Shown here: piece by piece, positions 8,004 through 16,252 of the stretch
Layout: each line of letters opens with the position of its first letter
Position numbering within the stretch: position 1 is the stretch's first letter
Assembly: GCA_964407325.1 (NCBI GenBank)
Contig: CAYOVA010000015.1
Location: 1-33,493, forward strand
Source of the DNA: JAOAFZ01 sp964407325
Lineage (GTDB): Bacteria; Patescibacteriota; Microgenomatia; UBA1406; GWC2-37-13
Length of the DNA: 33,493 nucleotides
Reading direction: 5' to 3'
Made by a program: the position numbers and the translations under genes
The notes under the pieces: generated by a model
Database searches by the model: none
What the model saw: the letters and a program-made list of their open reading frames with translations, nothing else
Told to the model about the DNA's origin: nothing

Positions 8004-9026
8004 TTATATGTAAGGTGATATGAACTTCTCCAGTTGTTTAATCAACCCGGGATCCGTTGTTTTTATTGCAATTTCGGCAGTTCCCAATCGAACTCCTGTA
8101 TCTACAAAGTTATGGGAACCGAAAAAAGCAACCCGGTTATCAACCATAAAAAGTTTGGCATGTACTCTTCTGTTTATGTGGATTAAACGGATGTTCTTTT
8201 TCCCGGATGTTTTTAGTAAAAACTGCTTGTAGGGTATATTATTAGGAAAAGTTTTAAACATCGTAGTCCTTTTTGAAGAGGTGACAACAGTAACCGGGAT
8301 TCCTTTTTCTGATAGCTGAATCATAGTATCCAGCAGTTTTCCCTCCGGCATCATCTGTGACACCATAAGAATAGTTTCAGTTGCTTTCACGGCTTCTTCA
8401 ATAACGGTATCCAGTATAAGAGATTGATTCCGTATGCCACTATCAAGAAGTAATGTATCGTATGCGGTACTATTTCTCAGCATATCTTTTTCAAATCTGT
8501 GTCTACCCATCTTTAAAAATAGAGTTATCAGGGCATTCACTATTCGTGAGTCGGTGTATTTCACCATAAAATCAAGTGTTTCAAACGATTTGTCATATAA
8601 ATTTAATCCACCAATCCAGGCTGTACTATCGGCAATGTATATCTTCATATGGTTTCTGCCGGTAATTGGCAAAATATAGTTAAGCAGTTTGGGAGGATTT
8701 AAAATGGTTATGCGGATTTTTTCTTCAATAAGTCTATGGATCATCTCAGCATTCTCAGTTTGCTGAATAAGATAGTGAGTATGTTTTGCATTTAAAAACT
8801 GGGGAATAACGTCAATGTTCCCGTTGTAATAGCGTGAATAGACCCAGTCAATATTTATCCGTACATCAGCGCCGTTGTTTTTAGCCGATAGCATTGCTTG
8901 TTCAATCTGTCCGAATGCTTTTCCATCTCCAATAATCATACTTTGCATATATACCCTGGAGTAGGCTTTTCCGGCATGCTGAACATAATCGTGAAGAAAT
9001 TCGTCAAGGGATTGAAGTACAGCCAT
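8004..9026 (-). CDS. Phospholipase D superfamily protein (cardiolipin-synthase-like)
   Basis: 340 residues. Two HKD motifs are intact: HMKIYIAD followed by GGLN (about 145-160), and HAKLFMVD followed by GSHN (about 290-307). Each gives one half of a PLD active site. Cardiolipin synthases join two phosphatidylglycerols or use related phosphatidyl donors; other PLDs cleave phosphodiesters. There are no N-terminal membrane helices, unlike classic ClsA, so a soluble or peripheral enzyme is expected. TACAAT on the minus strand (9032-9037) ends 5 nt before the ATG, so the mRNA is probably leaderless. It shares a very short divergent promoter region with the lipid kinase at 9068, and the pairing supports a phospholipid role. 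Confidence 0.82.
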   Translation of the reverse strand: MAVLQSLDEFLHDYVQHAGKAYSRVYMQSMIIGDGKAFGQIEQAMLSAKNNGADVRINIDWVYSRYYNGNIDVIPQFLNAKHTHYLIQQTENAEMIHRLIEEKIRITILNPPKLLNYILPITGRNHMKIYIADSTAWIGGLNLYDKSFETLDFMVKYTDSRIVNALITLFLKMGRHRFEKDMLRNSTAYDTLLLDSGIRNQSLILDTVIEEAVKATETILMVSQMMPEGKLLDTMIQLSEKGIPVTVVTSSKRTTMFKTFPNNIPYKQFLLKTSGKKNIRLIHINRRVHAKLFMVDNRVAFFGSHNFVDTGVRLGTAEIAIKTTDPGLIKQLEKFISPYI

Positions 9027-9031
9027 TATTC

Positions 9032-9058
9032 ATTGTAGCAAACCACTGCTGGTATAAT
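9032..9058. promoter_or_regulatory. Overlapping divergent promoters, PLD gene and lipid kinase
   Basis: The minus-strand -10 TACAAT (9032-9037) and plus-strand -10 TATAAT (9053-9058) are only 15 bp apart. Each lies 5-9 nt before its own start codon (9026 and 9068). Each -35 must lie inside the other transcription unit, so the two promoters should compete for RNA polymerase. Confidence 0.65.
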
Positions 9059-9067
9059 GGTTTGAAT

Positions 9068-9949
9068 ATGTTTGTTATACTTTTAAACCCGGTTTCAGGA
9101 CAGCATGACGTTGTAGAAACAAAAAAAATAATCTCCAGGACGATGAGGCTTCATAACAGAGAATTTAAAATAATTGAGATGCAACAGGATGGCAGCCACA
9201 TAGAGAAAATTCGTAAGTATGCTGATGAACGAAACATAGTATTTGTTGCAGCAGGCGGGGATGGCACTATCTCCGACCTGGTAAATATTCTGGCAGACAG
9301 TAAACCGGTAATTGGGATTATTCCTGTGGGATCTTCAAACTCTCTTGCACGCGAGCTTGCTATCCCATTACAAATCCAGGATTCAGTTGTCACATTGGTC
9401 ACATCTACAAAGTCAAAAAAACTTGGTGTGTTAGTGGCATTGAGGAGAATTTTTATCCTGGATATCAGTGTAGGAATAAATGCTCTGGTAATGCGGGACA
9501 CTTCTCGCCGCGAAAAGAGAATATGGGGTATGTTGGCATACATTAGGCAGGCCGTACGCCTTATTTTGACATTTCGTTCCAGGAAATTTACGATAACAGT
9601 TGACGGTATTAGTAAACACCGTAGGGCAAATGATGTAATTGTTGCAAACGGCGGCATAGTTAAATCTTTATTGAAGCGGGTTGCAGGGCATGATAACCTT
9701 ACCTCACAGCATTTTGAAGTGATTATTATTAAAACCAGAAGCCTGCGGGATTATTTACGATTTGTTGTATCTTTTTTTCTGGGAAAATATAATAAAGACA
9801 AAGGTATTGAAATAATACGTCCCCGAAAAACAATTTCTATTGACTGTGCGAAAGAATTACCTGTACAAGGTGATGGTGATATAATCGGAAAAACGCCGGT
9901 TACGATTACAATTCACCACCGCGCATTTTCAGTTATAGTACCCGAATAG
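9068..9949 (+). CDS. Diacylglycerol kinase / YegS-BmrU-type lipid kinase
   Basis: 293 residues. The start is ATG 9068, not the in-frame TTG two codons earlier, which lies 3 nt after the -10 and would fall outside the transcript. Family motifs: LLNPVSGQ (about 4-11), the nucleotide-binding GGDGTISDLVN (about 62-72), and IPVGSSNSLARELAIP (about 84-99; the family usually has GTxNxxAR). Such enzymes phosphorylate diacylglycerol or related lipids with ATP at the inner membrane face. The gene diverges from the PLD-family gene and lies 17 nt before maf, probably in one transcript. In a lineage that usually lacks fatty-acid synthesis, this pair may remodel scavenged lipids; that is inference. Confidence 0.85.
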   Translation: MFVILLNPVSGQHDVVETKKIISRTMRLHNREFKIIEMQQDGSHIEKIRKYADERNIVFVAAGGDGTISDLVNILADSKPVIGIIPVGSSNSLARELAIPLQIQDSVVTLVTSTKSKKLGVLVALRRIFILDISVGINALVMRDTSRREKRIWGMLAYIRQAVRLILTFRSRKFTITVDGISKHRRANDVIVANGGIVKSLLKRVAGHDNLTSQHFEVIIIKTRSLRDYLRFVVSFFLGKYNKDKGIEIIRPRKTISIDCAKELPVQGDGDIIGKTPVTITIHHRAFSVIVPE

Positions 9950-9966
9950 TTGTTGTTCAAAACACC

Positions 9967-10542
9967 ATGAGAAACATAGTCCTTGCATCCAGTTCAGCGC
10001 GAAGAAAATCATTACTCGAGAGTGTTGGCCTTCCATTTGAAGCGGTTAACAGTCCTTATGAAGAAGATTTAAGCCTCTTTCATGATCCTTCAGAAATGGT
10101 TACGGTGTTTTCAAGGGAAAAGGCGCGGGCTGTTAAGAATGCGTATCGGGATCATGTTATTATTTCTGCGGATACCATCGTATTTTTTGAAGGAGCAATT
10201 TTTGGTAAGCCACGAAATAAAGAAGAGGCACTTTCAATGCTAAGAAAGCTTCAAGGGAAAAAACACAGTGTGTATACAGGGGTGACTGTGCTGGATAGTA
10301 AAACCGGGAAAGAGTTAACTGAGGTTGTTACAACAGGCATTACACTTTCACGTTTAACAGAACGTGAAATCCAAAGCTATTTTGAAAAAACACCCCTGCT
10401 GGATAAAGCCGGTGGGTATGCAATTCAGGGTTATGGTGCAACATTTACTGCCCAAGTAGAAGGAGAATATTCAAATGTTGTAGGCTTACCTATGGCAAAG
10501 TTACGTGAGATGTTGAAAGAGTTTGAAATATACATTTTATGA
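9967..10542 (+). CDS. maf: Maf-family nucleoside triphosphate pyrophosphatase
   Basis: 191 residues, the usual length. LASSSARRKSLLESVG (about 6-21) is the diagnostic N-terminal Maf motif. SREKARAV, VISADTIV, GKPRNKEEALSMLRKL, HSVYTGV, KAGGYAIQG and VVGLPMAKL follow in the family order. Maf enzymes hydrolyse dTTP/UTP or modified nucleotides to the monophosphate and pyrophosphate, cleaning the nucleotide pool. The gene starts 17 nt after the lipid kinase, with no clear own promoter except TATAGT (9934-9939) inside the end of that gene. It converges with rsmI at a 37-nt gap that contains no obvious terminator. Confidence 0.93.
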   Translation: MRNIVLASSSARRKSLLESVGLPFEAVNSPYEEDLSLFHDPSEMVTVFSREKARAVKNAYRDHVIISADTIVFFEGAIFGKPRNKEEALSMLRKLQGKKHSVYTGVTVLDSKTGKELTEVVTTGITLSRLTEREIQSYFEKTPLLDKAGGYAIQGYGATFTAQVEGEYSNVVGLPMAKLREMLKEFEIYIL

Positions 10543-10579
10543 TTTCCTTAAACGATACCCGTGTGGCTACCCGACCTCT

Positions 10580-11263
10580 TTACTGAAGTACAACAGTCAA
10601 CTCACCTTTATACTTTTTATCCTTTAGCTCCGCGGCAGTTCCTCTATGGATTTCTTCGTGCATTTTTGTAAGCTCCCGGCAGATAGCAATTTTCACATCA
10701 GGGAAAACCTCCTCAAGAATACCTAATGTTTCGTTAATGCGGTGAGGTGATTCAAAAAAAGAAATGACCATTTTAGGATACAGTTCTTTTACTTTTTTCC
10801 AGGTCAGGAAGGTTTTTTTTAATGCAGATTCCCGTTTGGGAAGAAATCCTTCAAACATAAATTGTTCGGGGTTAAAACCTGAGTGGAGCAGGGAAGTAGT
10901 AACGGCAGAAGGGCCGGGAATAACTGTATAGGGGAGTTCACGTTTAATTACGTGATGGATAAGCAGGAACCCTGGATCAGAAATAACAGGGGTGCCAGCC
11001 TCGGAAATAAGACAAATATTTTTCTTTTCTTTCAGCAGTTGGATAACATCTGAAAGTTTCTCAAACTCTACCTCTTTGTAATATGACCAGATTTGCTGTG
11101 AAAAAGGAGGGAGTAAGTTAAAGACCTCACTGATTTTATCGATAAGGTTGCGAACAGAACGGGTATCTTCTGCAAGGATTACATCTGCTTCCACAAGAGT
11201 ACGCGCGACACGGATTGAGATGTCCTCAAGGTTACCAATTGGAGTTGAGACGATTGAAAGCAT
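10580..11263 (-). CDS. rsmI: 16S rRNA (cytidine1402-2'-O)-methyltransferase
   Basis: 227 residues, slightly shorter than E. coli RsmI because the C-terminal extension is missing. STPIGNLEDISIRVARTL (about 6-23) and ADVILAEDTR are the family's N-terminal signature. SEAGTPVISDPGFLL (about 94-108), VIPGPSAVTTSLLHSGF and FFESPHRI complete the SAM-binding tetrapyrrole-methylase fold. It methylates the ribose of C1402 in the decoding centre using SAM. It is preceded by TATAAT (minus strand, 11272-11277) 8 nt before the ATG. That -10 overlaps the stop codon of the upstream 440-residue gene, so rsmI can be transcribed independently as a leaderless mRNA. Confidence 0.94.
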   Translation of the reverse strand: MLSIVSTPIGNLEDISIRVARTLVEADVILAEDTRSVRNLIDKISEVFNLLPPFSQQIWSYYKEVEFEKLSDVIQLLKEKKNICLISEAGTPVISDPGFLLIHHVIKRELPYTVIPGPSAVTTSLLHSGFNPEQFMFEGFLPKRESALKKTFLTWKKVKELYPKMVISFFESPHRINETLGILEEVFPDVKIAICRELTKMHEEIHRGTAAELKDKKYKGELTVVLQ

Positions 11264-11271
11264 ATGGGGAT

Positions 11272-11277
11272 ATTATA
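11272..11277 (-). promoter_or_regulatory. -10 element of rsmI, overlapping upstream stop codon
   Basis: On the minus strand TATAAT ends 8 nt before the rsmI ATG (11263). Its bases include the TAA stop of the preceding gene (11273-11275). Confidence 0.6.
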
Positions 11278-12595
11278 CTAGAAGACCTGCGACACTAAAT
11301 GTTGCTCCGTTCCCGTTATTTTCAGCAGCTTTTGCTGCTTCTTCAGCTTTTCCATCAACTAGTTGGCCAATTACACGCTGAATAAATCTGTTGTATGATA
11401 TTATCTTCGCATTAGGATCAGCTAAAGTTAGCATCATTCTAAGATCAACATTTGGAAATGCAATCTTCAAAATATTACGCATAGCAGGAAAGACATGCTT
11501 TCGTATTGTATGCATATGCTGAAGCATGTTTCTTGAGACAACTGTCATTTCTTCTCCATATACTTTCATAGCCTCAAATTCTATTTTCATGTCTTCTTCA
11601 AGAAATGCCAGTAGTGATCTCCAGAAAGTTGAAAGAAAAACTTCCCGGTCAAAATACTCTTCAGCACTTAAACCCGATCCTGATAGTGTAGACCCTTTGA
11701 TATCTCCATCGAAAACAGCGACTTCGCTATCAAGATTATATACAAGCTCCGGCGTCAGTTGCAGCTTAGTCAGCAATTCAGTATTAAGTGGATAATATGC
11801 TTTTTCAGCTGCTTCTGCAAAAGCGGCCCTATTTGGTCTTAATTTTTCGAGTCTTTGGATTAATTCAGGGTTGTAAATATCACTGTGCAGTTCATTCAAG
11901 CTTGCTATACCGTAAAGCACGCCCTTTTCTTCTGTAATAGGAACACCTTCAGACGGGAAAGTACCATCGATCATACTTGCAAATATTCCGTGATATTCAT
12001 GGGGATCAGCGCCAGCTGTACGGGCATTTTTTACAATTCTCATAAGTCGTATTAGTGCTGCGGTTTCGCGTCCAAATACATTACTGAGCCTGGCTTTACT
12101 TAATCCAAGAGGATCAGATGTCTGGATAAAAAGTGAGTGATCATCTACATCTTCAGGAGTTTCGGTTTGAAAAGACCCGCGGGGAGCGCCAAAAAGAACA
12201 GTTCCTTCTAAATCCATTAATCCAATGGCGCTCGATATATCAGGAACTAAACCTATTACTTCACCATAGGGAGTTGGGAAGGCAATACCTCCTCTTTTTC
12301 TTATTTCTTCAACAATGCCAAACGGGGCACTTTCATCTTGTGAACTCGGAAGAACGCCAACAGACAGGCATTGTCCTAAATTTAAGGCTGTCAAGCCTTC
12401 CTGATTACTAAATCGCTCCAGATTTGCAAATAATATGGATTGTACTATTCTACTATTGTCGATTTGATCTGACTCAAGCATGTGTGCTTTATTAACAGCA
12501 ACTTGCTGCAGTTCCCTCAGATGATCCACAGCAGTGCCTCGTGCTTTCGCGCGATCAAATTGTGACACTGTTCCAGTTTGTTGTTCCAGTACCAT
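11273..12595 (-). CDS. Hypothetical protein, 440 residues
   Basis: I do not recognise a family. The protein is soluble, with no signal peptide or membrane segment. The N-terminal half has a glycine- and hydrophobic-rich stretch (GGIAFPTPYGEVIGLVPDISSAIGLMDLEGTV, about 105-136) that could be a small alpha/beta domain. The C-terminal half (about 310-425) is helical, with many charged residues and two histidines in MLQHMHTIRKHVF. The tail is Ala/Asn-rich (EEAAKAAENNGNG). Start ATG 12595 follows TATAAT (12619-12624, minus strand) by 23 nt. It diverges from uvrB across a 213-nt AT-rich region with nested inverted repeats, so it may be co-controlled with uvrB, though nothing shows a repair role. 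The gene is real by length and codon pattern. Confidence 0.75.
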   Translation of the reverse strand: MVLEQQTGTVSQFDRAKARGTAVDHLRELQQVAVNKAHMLESDQIDNSRIVQSILFANLERFSNQEGLTALNLGQCLSVGVLPSSQDESAPFGIVEEIRKRGGIAFPTPYGEVIGLVPDISSAIGLMDLEGTVLFGAPRGSFQTETPEDVDDHSLFIQTSDPLGLSKARLSNVFGRETAALIRLMRIVKNARTAGADPHEYHGIFASMIDGTFPSEGVPITEEKGVLYGIASLNELHSDIYNPELIQRLEKLRPNRAAFAEAAEKAYYPLNTELLTKLQLTPELVYNLDSEVAVFDGDIKGSTLSGSGLSAEEYFDREVFLSTFWRSLLAFLEEDMKIEFEAMKVYGEEMTVVSRNMLQHMHTIRKHVFPAMRNILKIAFPNVDLRMMLTLADPNAKIISYNRFIQRVIGQLVDGKAEEAAKAAENNGNGATFSVAGLLV

Positions 12596-12628
12596 ATGAT
12601 GAATAGTCTACAGAATATATTATACACA

Positions 12629-12690
12629 CTTGATATGTATATTTCAACTTATATATAAATACTATAAGTTAGTATATCCAAGATATCAAG
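12629..12690. repeat. Nested inverted repeats in the uvrB divergent intergenic region
   Basis: Outer arms CTTGATAT (12629-12636) and ATATCAAG (12683-12690) enclose inner arms AACTTATA (12646-12653) and TATAAGTT (12663-12670) with a 9-nt centre. The element can form a cruciform or serve as a two-tier operator between the 440-residue gene and uvrB. No ORF of convincing size is seen in the 213-nt gap. Confidence 0.5.
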
Positions 12691-12764
12691 ACTAGCTATA
12701 GTATTAACATGCTACTATGAAGGGGCTGTAAGACTTCTTATAGTATTTTCATCAGAAACAAAGT

Positions 12765-12802
12765 AAACAAATGTTCACTTTTCTCTATTTGTGGGGTATA
12801 CT
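12765..12802 (+). promoter_or_regulatory. uvrB promoter with LexA-like dyad
   Basis: TATACT (12797-12802) ends 6 nt before ATG 12809, so the mRNA should begin at or next to the start codon. AAAC-AAAT-GTTC (12765-12776) differs by one base from the Gram-positive-type LexA box GAAC-N4-GTTC. It overlaps the expected -35 position (about 12774-12779). Confidence 0.5.
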
Positions 12803-12808
12803 AGTTTT

Positions 12809-14860
12809 ATGTCTTTTCAACTTCAATCTGAATTTGAACCCATGGGCGATCAGCCTCAGGCCATTCAAAGCCTGATAACTGGTCTTGATTATGGCCTGAA
12901 AAATCAGGTTCTTCTTGGTGTAACGGGTTCGGGGAAGACCTTTACAATGGCAAACATTATCCAGAAAACAAATATGCCGGCGCTTATTATTTCTCATAAT
13001 AAAACGCTTGCAGGACAACTGTATCAGGAAATGCGAGACTTTTTTCCGACAAATGCTGTTTCGTATTTTGTCTCATACTATGATTATTACCAGCCCGAAG
13101 CTTACATTCCTTCAACTGATACTTACATTGAAAAGGAATCTGACGTAAATGACCTTATTGATAAACTCCGCCTTCAATCAACCGCAAATATCATGACAAG
13201 AAAAGATGTTGTTGTGGTAGCTTCAGTTTCCTGTATTTACAACATTGGATCACCTTCGGAGTATGGTAATAAAACACTGGAAATCAAGGTTGGGGATGTT
13301 TTTGACTGGAAACGCATTTCTACCGAGCTTGTAACAATGCTCTATGACCGATCTGAGTTCGAGTTTAAACGGGGGACGTTCCGCTTCAGGGGGCCGTATA
13401 TGGATGTATACCCGGCATATGAAGACTGGGGATTACGTATTAAGTATGAAAATGGACGAATTACCGAACTGTGGAAATTTGAACCGTTAAGTGGAAAAGA
13501 GTTTGACCGTATGTCAGATAAACAGCAAAGCTACACAGTGTATCCCGCAAAACATTACTTAATGGATCGTAAAACAATACAACAGGCTGAAAAGCAGATT
13601 AGAGCCGACCTGGAAAAGCAGTACAAAGCATTTAAGGGCCAGGGAAAGATAATTGAGGCTGAACGTATACTGCGTAAGGTCAATTACGACCTGGAAATGC
13701 TGAAAGAAGTAGGCTATGTAAACGGAATTGAAAACTATTCCCGCTACTTTGATGGGAGGAAACCGGGTGACCCTCCATTTAGCTTAATTGATTACTTCCG
13801 AATGGCTTACGGGAATGATTTTATGGTGATTATTGATGAGTCACACATGACTGTTCCACAAATTGGAGGGATGTTTAATGGAGATCAGGCTCGAAAACGT
13901 ACCCTTATTGACTTTGGATTCCGGCTCGAGTCTGCAATAGATAATCGTCCAATGAAATTTGATGAGTTCTATAAATCAGTTCCTCATGTGGTGTATGTTT
14001 CCGCGACTCCTGACCAGTGGGAAATTGGAATGGCTCAGGAAGAGGTTAAAGCAAAGAAGTTTACAGGCCATAAAGGTATAGCAGAACAGCTTATCAGACC
14101 AACAGGTATAGTAGACCCGGAAATTATTATAAGGCCTGCTAAAGACGAAATTTCGGACCTTATAGGGGAAATTGAGAAGCGGGTTGATAAGCGGGAAAAG
14201 ATCCTTGTAACTTCATTAACAAAAAAAACAGCAGAGGACTTAACTGAGTATTTAAAAGAGAAACAGATTCGAGCTTCCTATTTACACTCAGATGTGCATA
14301 CTCTGGAACGCTCGGATATCCTTGATAACCTGCGAAAAGGGGAATTTGACGTGTTAATCGGGGTAAATCTACTTCGTGAAGGTCTTGATTTGCCCGAAGT
14401 TACCCTTGTAGCTATACTTGATGCTGATAAAGAAGGGTTTTTACGCTCAAGAACATCTCTTATCCAGACAATGGGTCGTGCTGCCCGTAATATCCACGGA
14501 GTGGTAATTCTTTATGCAGACCGTATTACTGGCTCAATGAAAACAGCTATTGATGAAATAGACAGACGGCGGGAAGTACAAAAAAAGTATAATCAGGAGC
14601 ATGGTATTATGCCGCAAAATGTGTTTAAACCGATTCGCGAAAAAATTATTGAACGGGAAGAAGAGTTTATGGTGATGGATCGAAAAAATGTTGAAGTTAC
14701 TTCAAAGCAGCTGGAAGGACTTAATTCCGAATCTTTGACTGCATATGACAGGAAAAAAATTGTGAAAAAGCTGGAGAGGGAGATGAAAAAACAGGCTGAG
14801 AGCATGAATTTTGAACTTGCTATAGAGATCCGCGACAAGATTCTGGAATTGAAAAAATAA
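12809..14860 (+). CDS. uvrB: UvrABC excinuclease subunit B
   Basis: 683 residues, full length. ATG 12809 is chosen over an in-frame GTG at 12791 because the -10 box lies between them. FEPMGDQPQAI is the classic N-terminus. Walker A GVTGSGKT is at 37-44, the damage-probing beta-hairpin SYYDYYQPEAYIPSTDTYI at about 85-103, DESH (motif II), VYVSATP, the RxGLDLPEV helicase motif, QTMGRAARN (motif VI), and a C-terminal UVR motif (MKKQAESMNFELAIEIRDKI) that binds UvrC. It is loaded by UvrA at lesions, verifies damage and recruits UvrC. uvrA and uvrC lie 4 and 7 kb downstream on the same strand but in separate transcription units. Confidence 0.97.
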   Translation: MSFQLQSEFEPMGDQPQAIQSLITGLDYGLKNQVLLGVTGSGKTFTMANIIQKTNMPALIISHNKTLAGQLYQEMRDFFPTNAVSYFVSYYDYYQPEAYIPSTDTYIEKESDVNDLIDKLRLQSTANIMTRKDVVVVASVSCIYNIGSPSEYGNKTLEIKVGDVFDWKRISTELVTMLYDRSEFEFKRGTFRFRGPYMDVYPAYEDWGLRIKYENGRITELWKFEPLSGKEFDRMSDKQQSYTVYPAKHYLMDRKTIQQAEKQIRADLEKQYKAFKGQGKIIEAERILRKVNYDLEMLKEVGYVNGIENYSRYFDGRKPGDPPFSLIDYFRMAYGNDFMVIIDESHMTVPQIGGMFNGDQARKRTLIDFGFRLESAIDNRPMKFDEFYKSVPHVVYVSATPDQWEIGMAQEEVKAKKFTGHKGIAEQLIRPTGIVDPEIIIRPAKDEISDLIGEIEKRVDKREKILVTSLTKKTAEDLTEYLKEKQIRASYLHSDVHTLERSDILDNLRKGEFDVLIGVNLLREGLDLPEVTLVAILDADKEGFLRSRTSLIQTMGRAARNIHGVVILYADRITGSMKTAIDEIDRRREVQKKYNQEHGIMPQNVFKPIREKIIEREEEFMVMDRKNVEVTSKQLEGLNSESLTAYDRKKIVKKLEREMKKQAESMNFELAIEIRDKILELKK

Positions 14861-14897
14861 GAGATTTTGTTCACATTTTGTGCGTAAGAATTGTGTC

Positions 14898-14919
14898 TTA
14901 GCCCATCAAGGCAGGCTAA
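14898..14919 (+). other. Inverted repeat after uvrB
   Basis: TTAGCC (14898-14903) and GGCTAA (14914-14919) with a 10-nt loop, in the 104-nt gap between uvrB and the CAP-domain gene. No T run follows. It may be a weak transcript-end structure. Confidence 0.35.
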
Positions 14920-14949
14920 ACCATATTTGCTTTTTAAGTGCTCGCACAG

Positions 14950-14955
14950 TATACT
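14950..14955 (+). promoter_or_regulatory. -10 element of CAP/SH3 gene
   Basis: TATACT ending 9 nt before ATG 14965; no Shine-Dalgarno. It decides the start codon. Confidence 0.6.
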
Positions 14956-14964
14956 TCTTTCATT

Positions 14965-15933
14965 ATGCCTAAACGAGCGACCTGTGGTTACTCGCGTCAC
15001 ATAATCATAGCTTTGGGTATTTCACTAGCACTGCTTGTACCCGGGCGCACGGCTTACGCTCAAGAAAAGCCAACTACTTCGGCTAAACAAACGTGTCTCG
15101 TCAAGTACAGCACATTATCCGCTCTTATGTGTGATACTCCAGCCTCAAACACTACGATTGCTCCCTTGGCAAAGGCAGTTGAACCTACTAAAACACCAAC
15201 TCCAGAAGAAAAAAAAGAAGAATCGCCCATACGCGAAATGAAAGGTATTAAAAAGGAATATCTGTATACCGATCGTGTTACACAGGATAAAACAGGGTGG
15301 TATACAAAAATGCGATCAGCCCCTGATGAAGATAGCAAAAGACTTGAAATAGTACGACCTGGGGATAAAATTCGTGTTCTGAAAGATAATCGAAAAAACT
15401 GGTACTATGTTCAGATTTTTAAATCACATGATCCTAAACTTGAAGGTAAAGAAGGTTGGGTTGAACGCTGGTTGGTTGACAATGTAAATGTACCAAAAGA
15501 ACCTACCCCTACGCCTACTTCTTCAAAAAAACCTGGTTCAGAAAGATCCGACTCAAGTTTAGCATCTGTAGCAAGTGCGGGAGTTTCCGGTGAAGGTGAA
15601 GCGTTGTTTAACATGATTAATGAATATCGTGCCAGCAATGGTCTTGCTAAATTTGAAAAATCCGATCGCTTGTGTAGTATTGCAGCTGTTCGTGCGCCTG
15701 AAATAGCTGGTGAAGTAGCAACAGGGACTATTCATGCTGGATTCCAGGCGCGGGGGTACGGGTATCCAACAGCTGTAGAAAATGCTGCAGGTTATGGGAA
15801 TATTCAGGCAAATTTTAACTGGTGGTTAAATTCAAGCCTTCATAGAGGTTCAATTTTAGGACCTGATCTAAAATATAGCTGTGTCGAATGTAAAGACGGA
15901 AACTGCGTACAAATCTTCTCGATGAATCCATAA
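14965..15933 (+). CDS. Secreted SH3-like plus CAP (SCP/PR-1) domain protein
   Basis: 322 residues from ATG 14965. It has a signal peptide (IIIALGISLALLVPGRTAYA, cleavage after AYA at about residue 32). A Lys/Glu/Pro-rich spacer precedes a bacterial SH3-like domain at about 88-170 (GWYTKMRSAPDEDSKRLEIV, GDKIRVL, NWYYVQIF, GWVERWLV). A Pro/Thr/Ser-rich linker leads to the CAP domain at about 207-322: LFNMINEYRASNGLAKFEKSD, then TIHAGFQARGYG, ENAAGYGN, WWLNSSLHRGSIL, and a paired-cysteine end (SCVECKDGNC). It is exported and probably wall- or surface-associated through the SH3 domain. CAP domains occur in secreted proteins of varied function, so the precise activity is unknown. Confidence 0.85.
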   Translation: MPKRATCGYSRHIIIALGISLALLVPGRTAYAQEKPTTSAKQTCLVKYSTLSALMCDTPASNTTIAPLAKAVEPTKTPTPEEKKEESPIREMKGIKKEYLYTDRVTQDKTGWYTKMRSAPDEDSKRLEIVRPGDKIRVLKDNRKNWYYVQIFKSHDPKLEGKEGWVERWLVDNVNVPKEPTPTPTSSKKPGSERSDSSLASVASAGVSGEGEALFNMINEYRASNGLAKFEKSDRLCSIAAVRAPEIAGEVATGTIHAGFQARGYGYPTAVENAAGYGNIQANFNWWLNSSLHRGSILGPDLKYSCVECKDGNCVQIFSMNP

Positions 15934-15949
15934 AATTTATATCATCCTT

Positions 15950-15955
15950 TATAAT
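15950..15955 (+). promoter_or_regulatory. -10 element of first mini membrane-protein cassette
   Basis: TATAAT, placing the transcription start at about 15961-15963. The 5' end of the mRNA would then be TGAGTTGGGAA, the element complementary to the 3' hairpin at 16253-16274. Confidence 0.55.
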
Positions 15956-15960
15956 TCTTT

Positions 15961-15971
15961 TGAGTTGGGAA
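15961..15971 (+). repeat. 5' leader element complementary to own 3' hairpin loop (cassette 1)
   Basis: TGAGTTGGGAA is the exact reverse complement of TTCCCAACTCA at 16262-16272. In the leader it also forms the loop side of a small TGAG/CTCA hairpin (15961-15976) just ahead of the Shine-Dalgarno AAGGAG (15978-15983). Confidence 0.65.
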
Positions 15972-15988
15972 CCTCACAAGGAGTTCAC

Positions 15989-16222
15989 ATGGATAGTATT
16001 TGGTGGTATTTCATCGCCATAATCGTGGTGAACCTGGCTGCTCTTGGTCCTGTAATTCAGGCCTACGAAAGGGATTTAGCAGAATCCCGGGTCAAAAAAA
16101 ATGACCTGAATGACAGCATCGCTCATATGATGATATATTTTTTGAGTGCCATTGCGACGAACAGTATAGTCGCGATAGTTGTCATCTGGCTCATTCTACG
16201 ACTTGTAGATTTTTTCCGGTAA
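15989..16222 (+). CDS. Small two-TM membrane protein (cassette 1)
   Basis: 77 residues from ATG 15989. AAGGAG (15978-15983) lies 5 nt upstream, one of the few clear Shine-Dalgarno sites here. There are two hydrophobic helices (WWYFIAIIVVNLAALGPVI, about 5-23, and AIATNSIVAIVVIWLILRLV, about 53-72), separated by a charged loop (YERDLAESRVKKNDLNDS). I know no family. The transcript is bracketed by complementary sequence elements (15961-15971 and 16262-16272). A second cassette of the same layout follows at 16383. The two proteins are not obviously similar in sequence, so shared regulation seems likelier than gene duplication. Confidence 0.7.
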   Translation: MDSIWWYFIAIIVVNLAALGPVIQAYERDLAESRVKKNDLNDSIAHMMIYFLSAIATNSIVAIVVIWLILRLVDFFR

Positions 16223-16252
16223 GGCTCCCGGGAGTCTTACACCAATATGTAC

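Noticed and set aside
12711..12732. Mini-frame ATGAAGGGGCTGTAA downstream of a TATAGT in the uvrB upstream region
   Set aside because: Four codons only; no way to distinguish it from chance.
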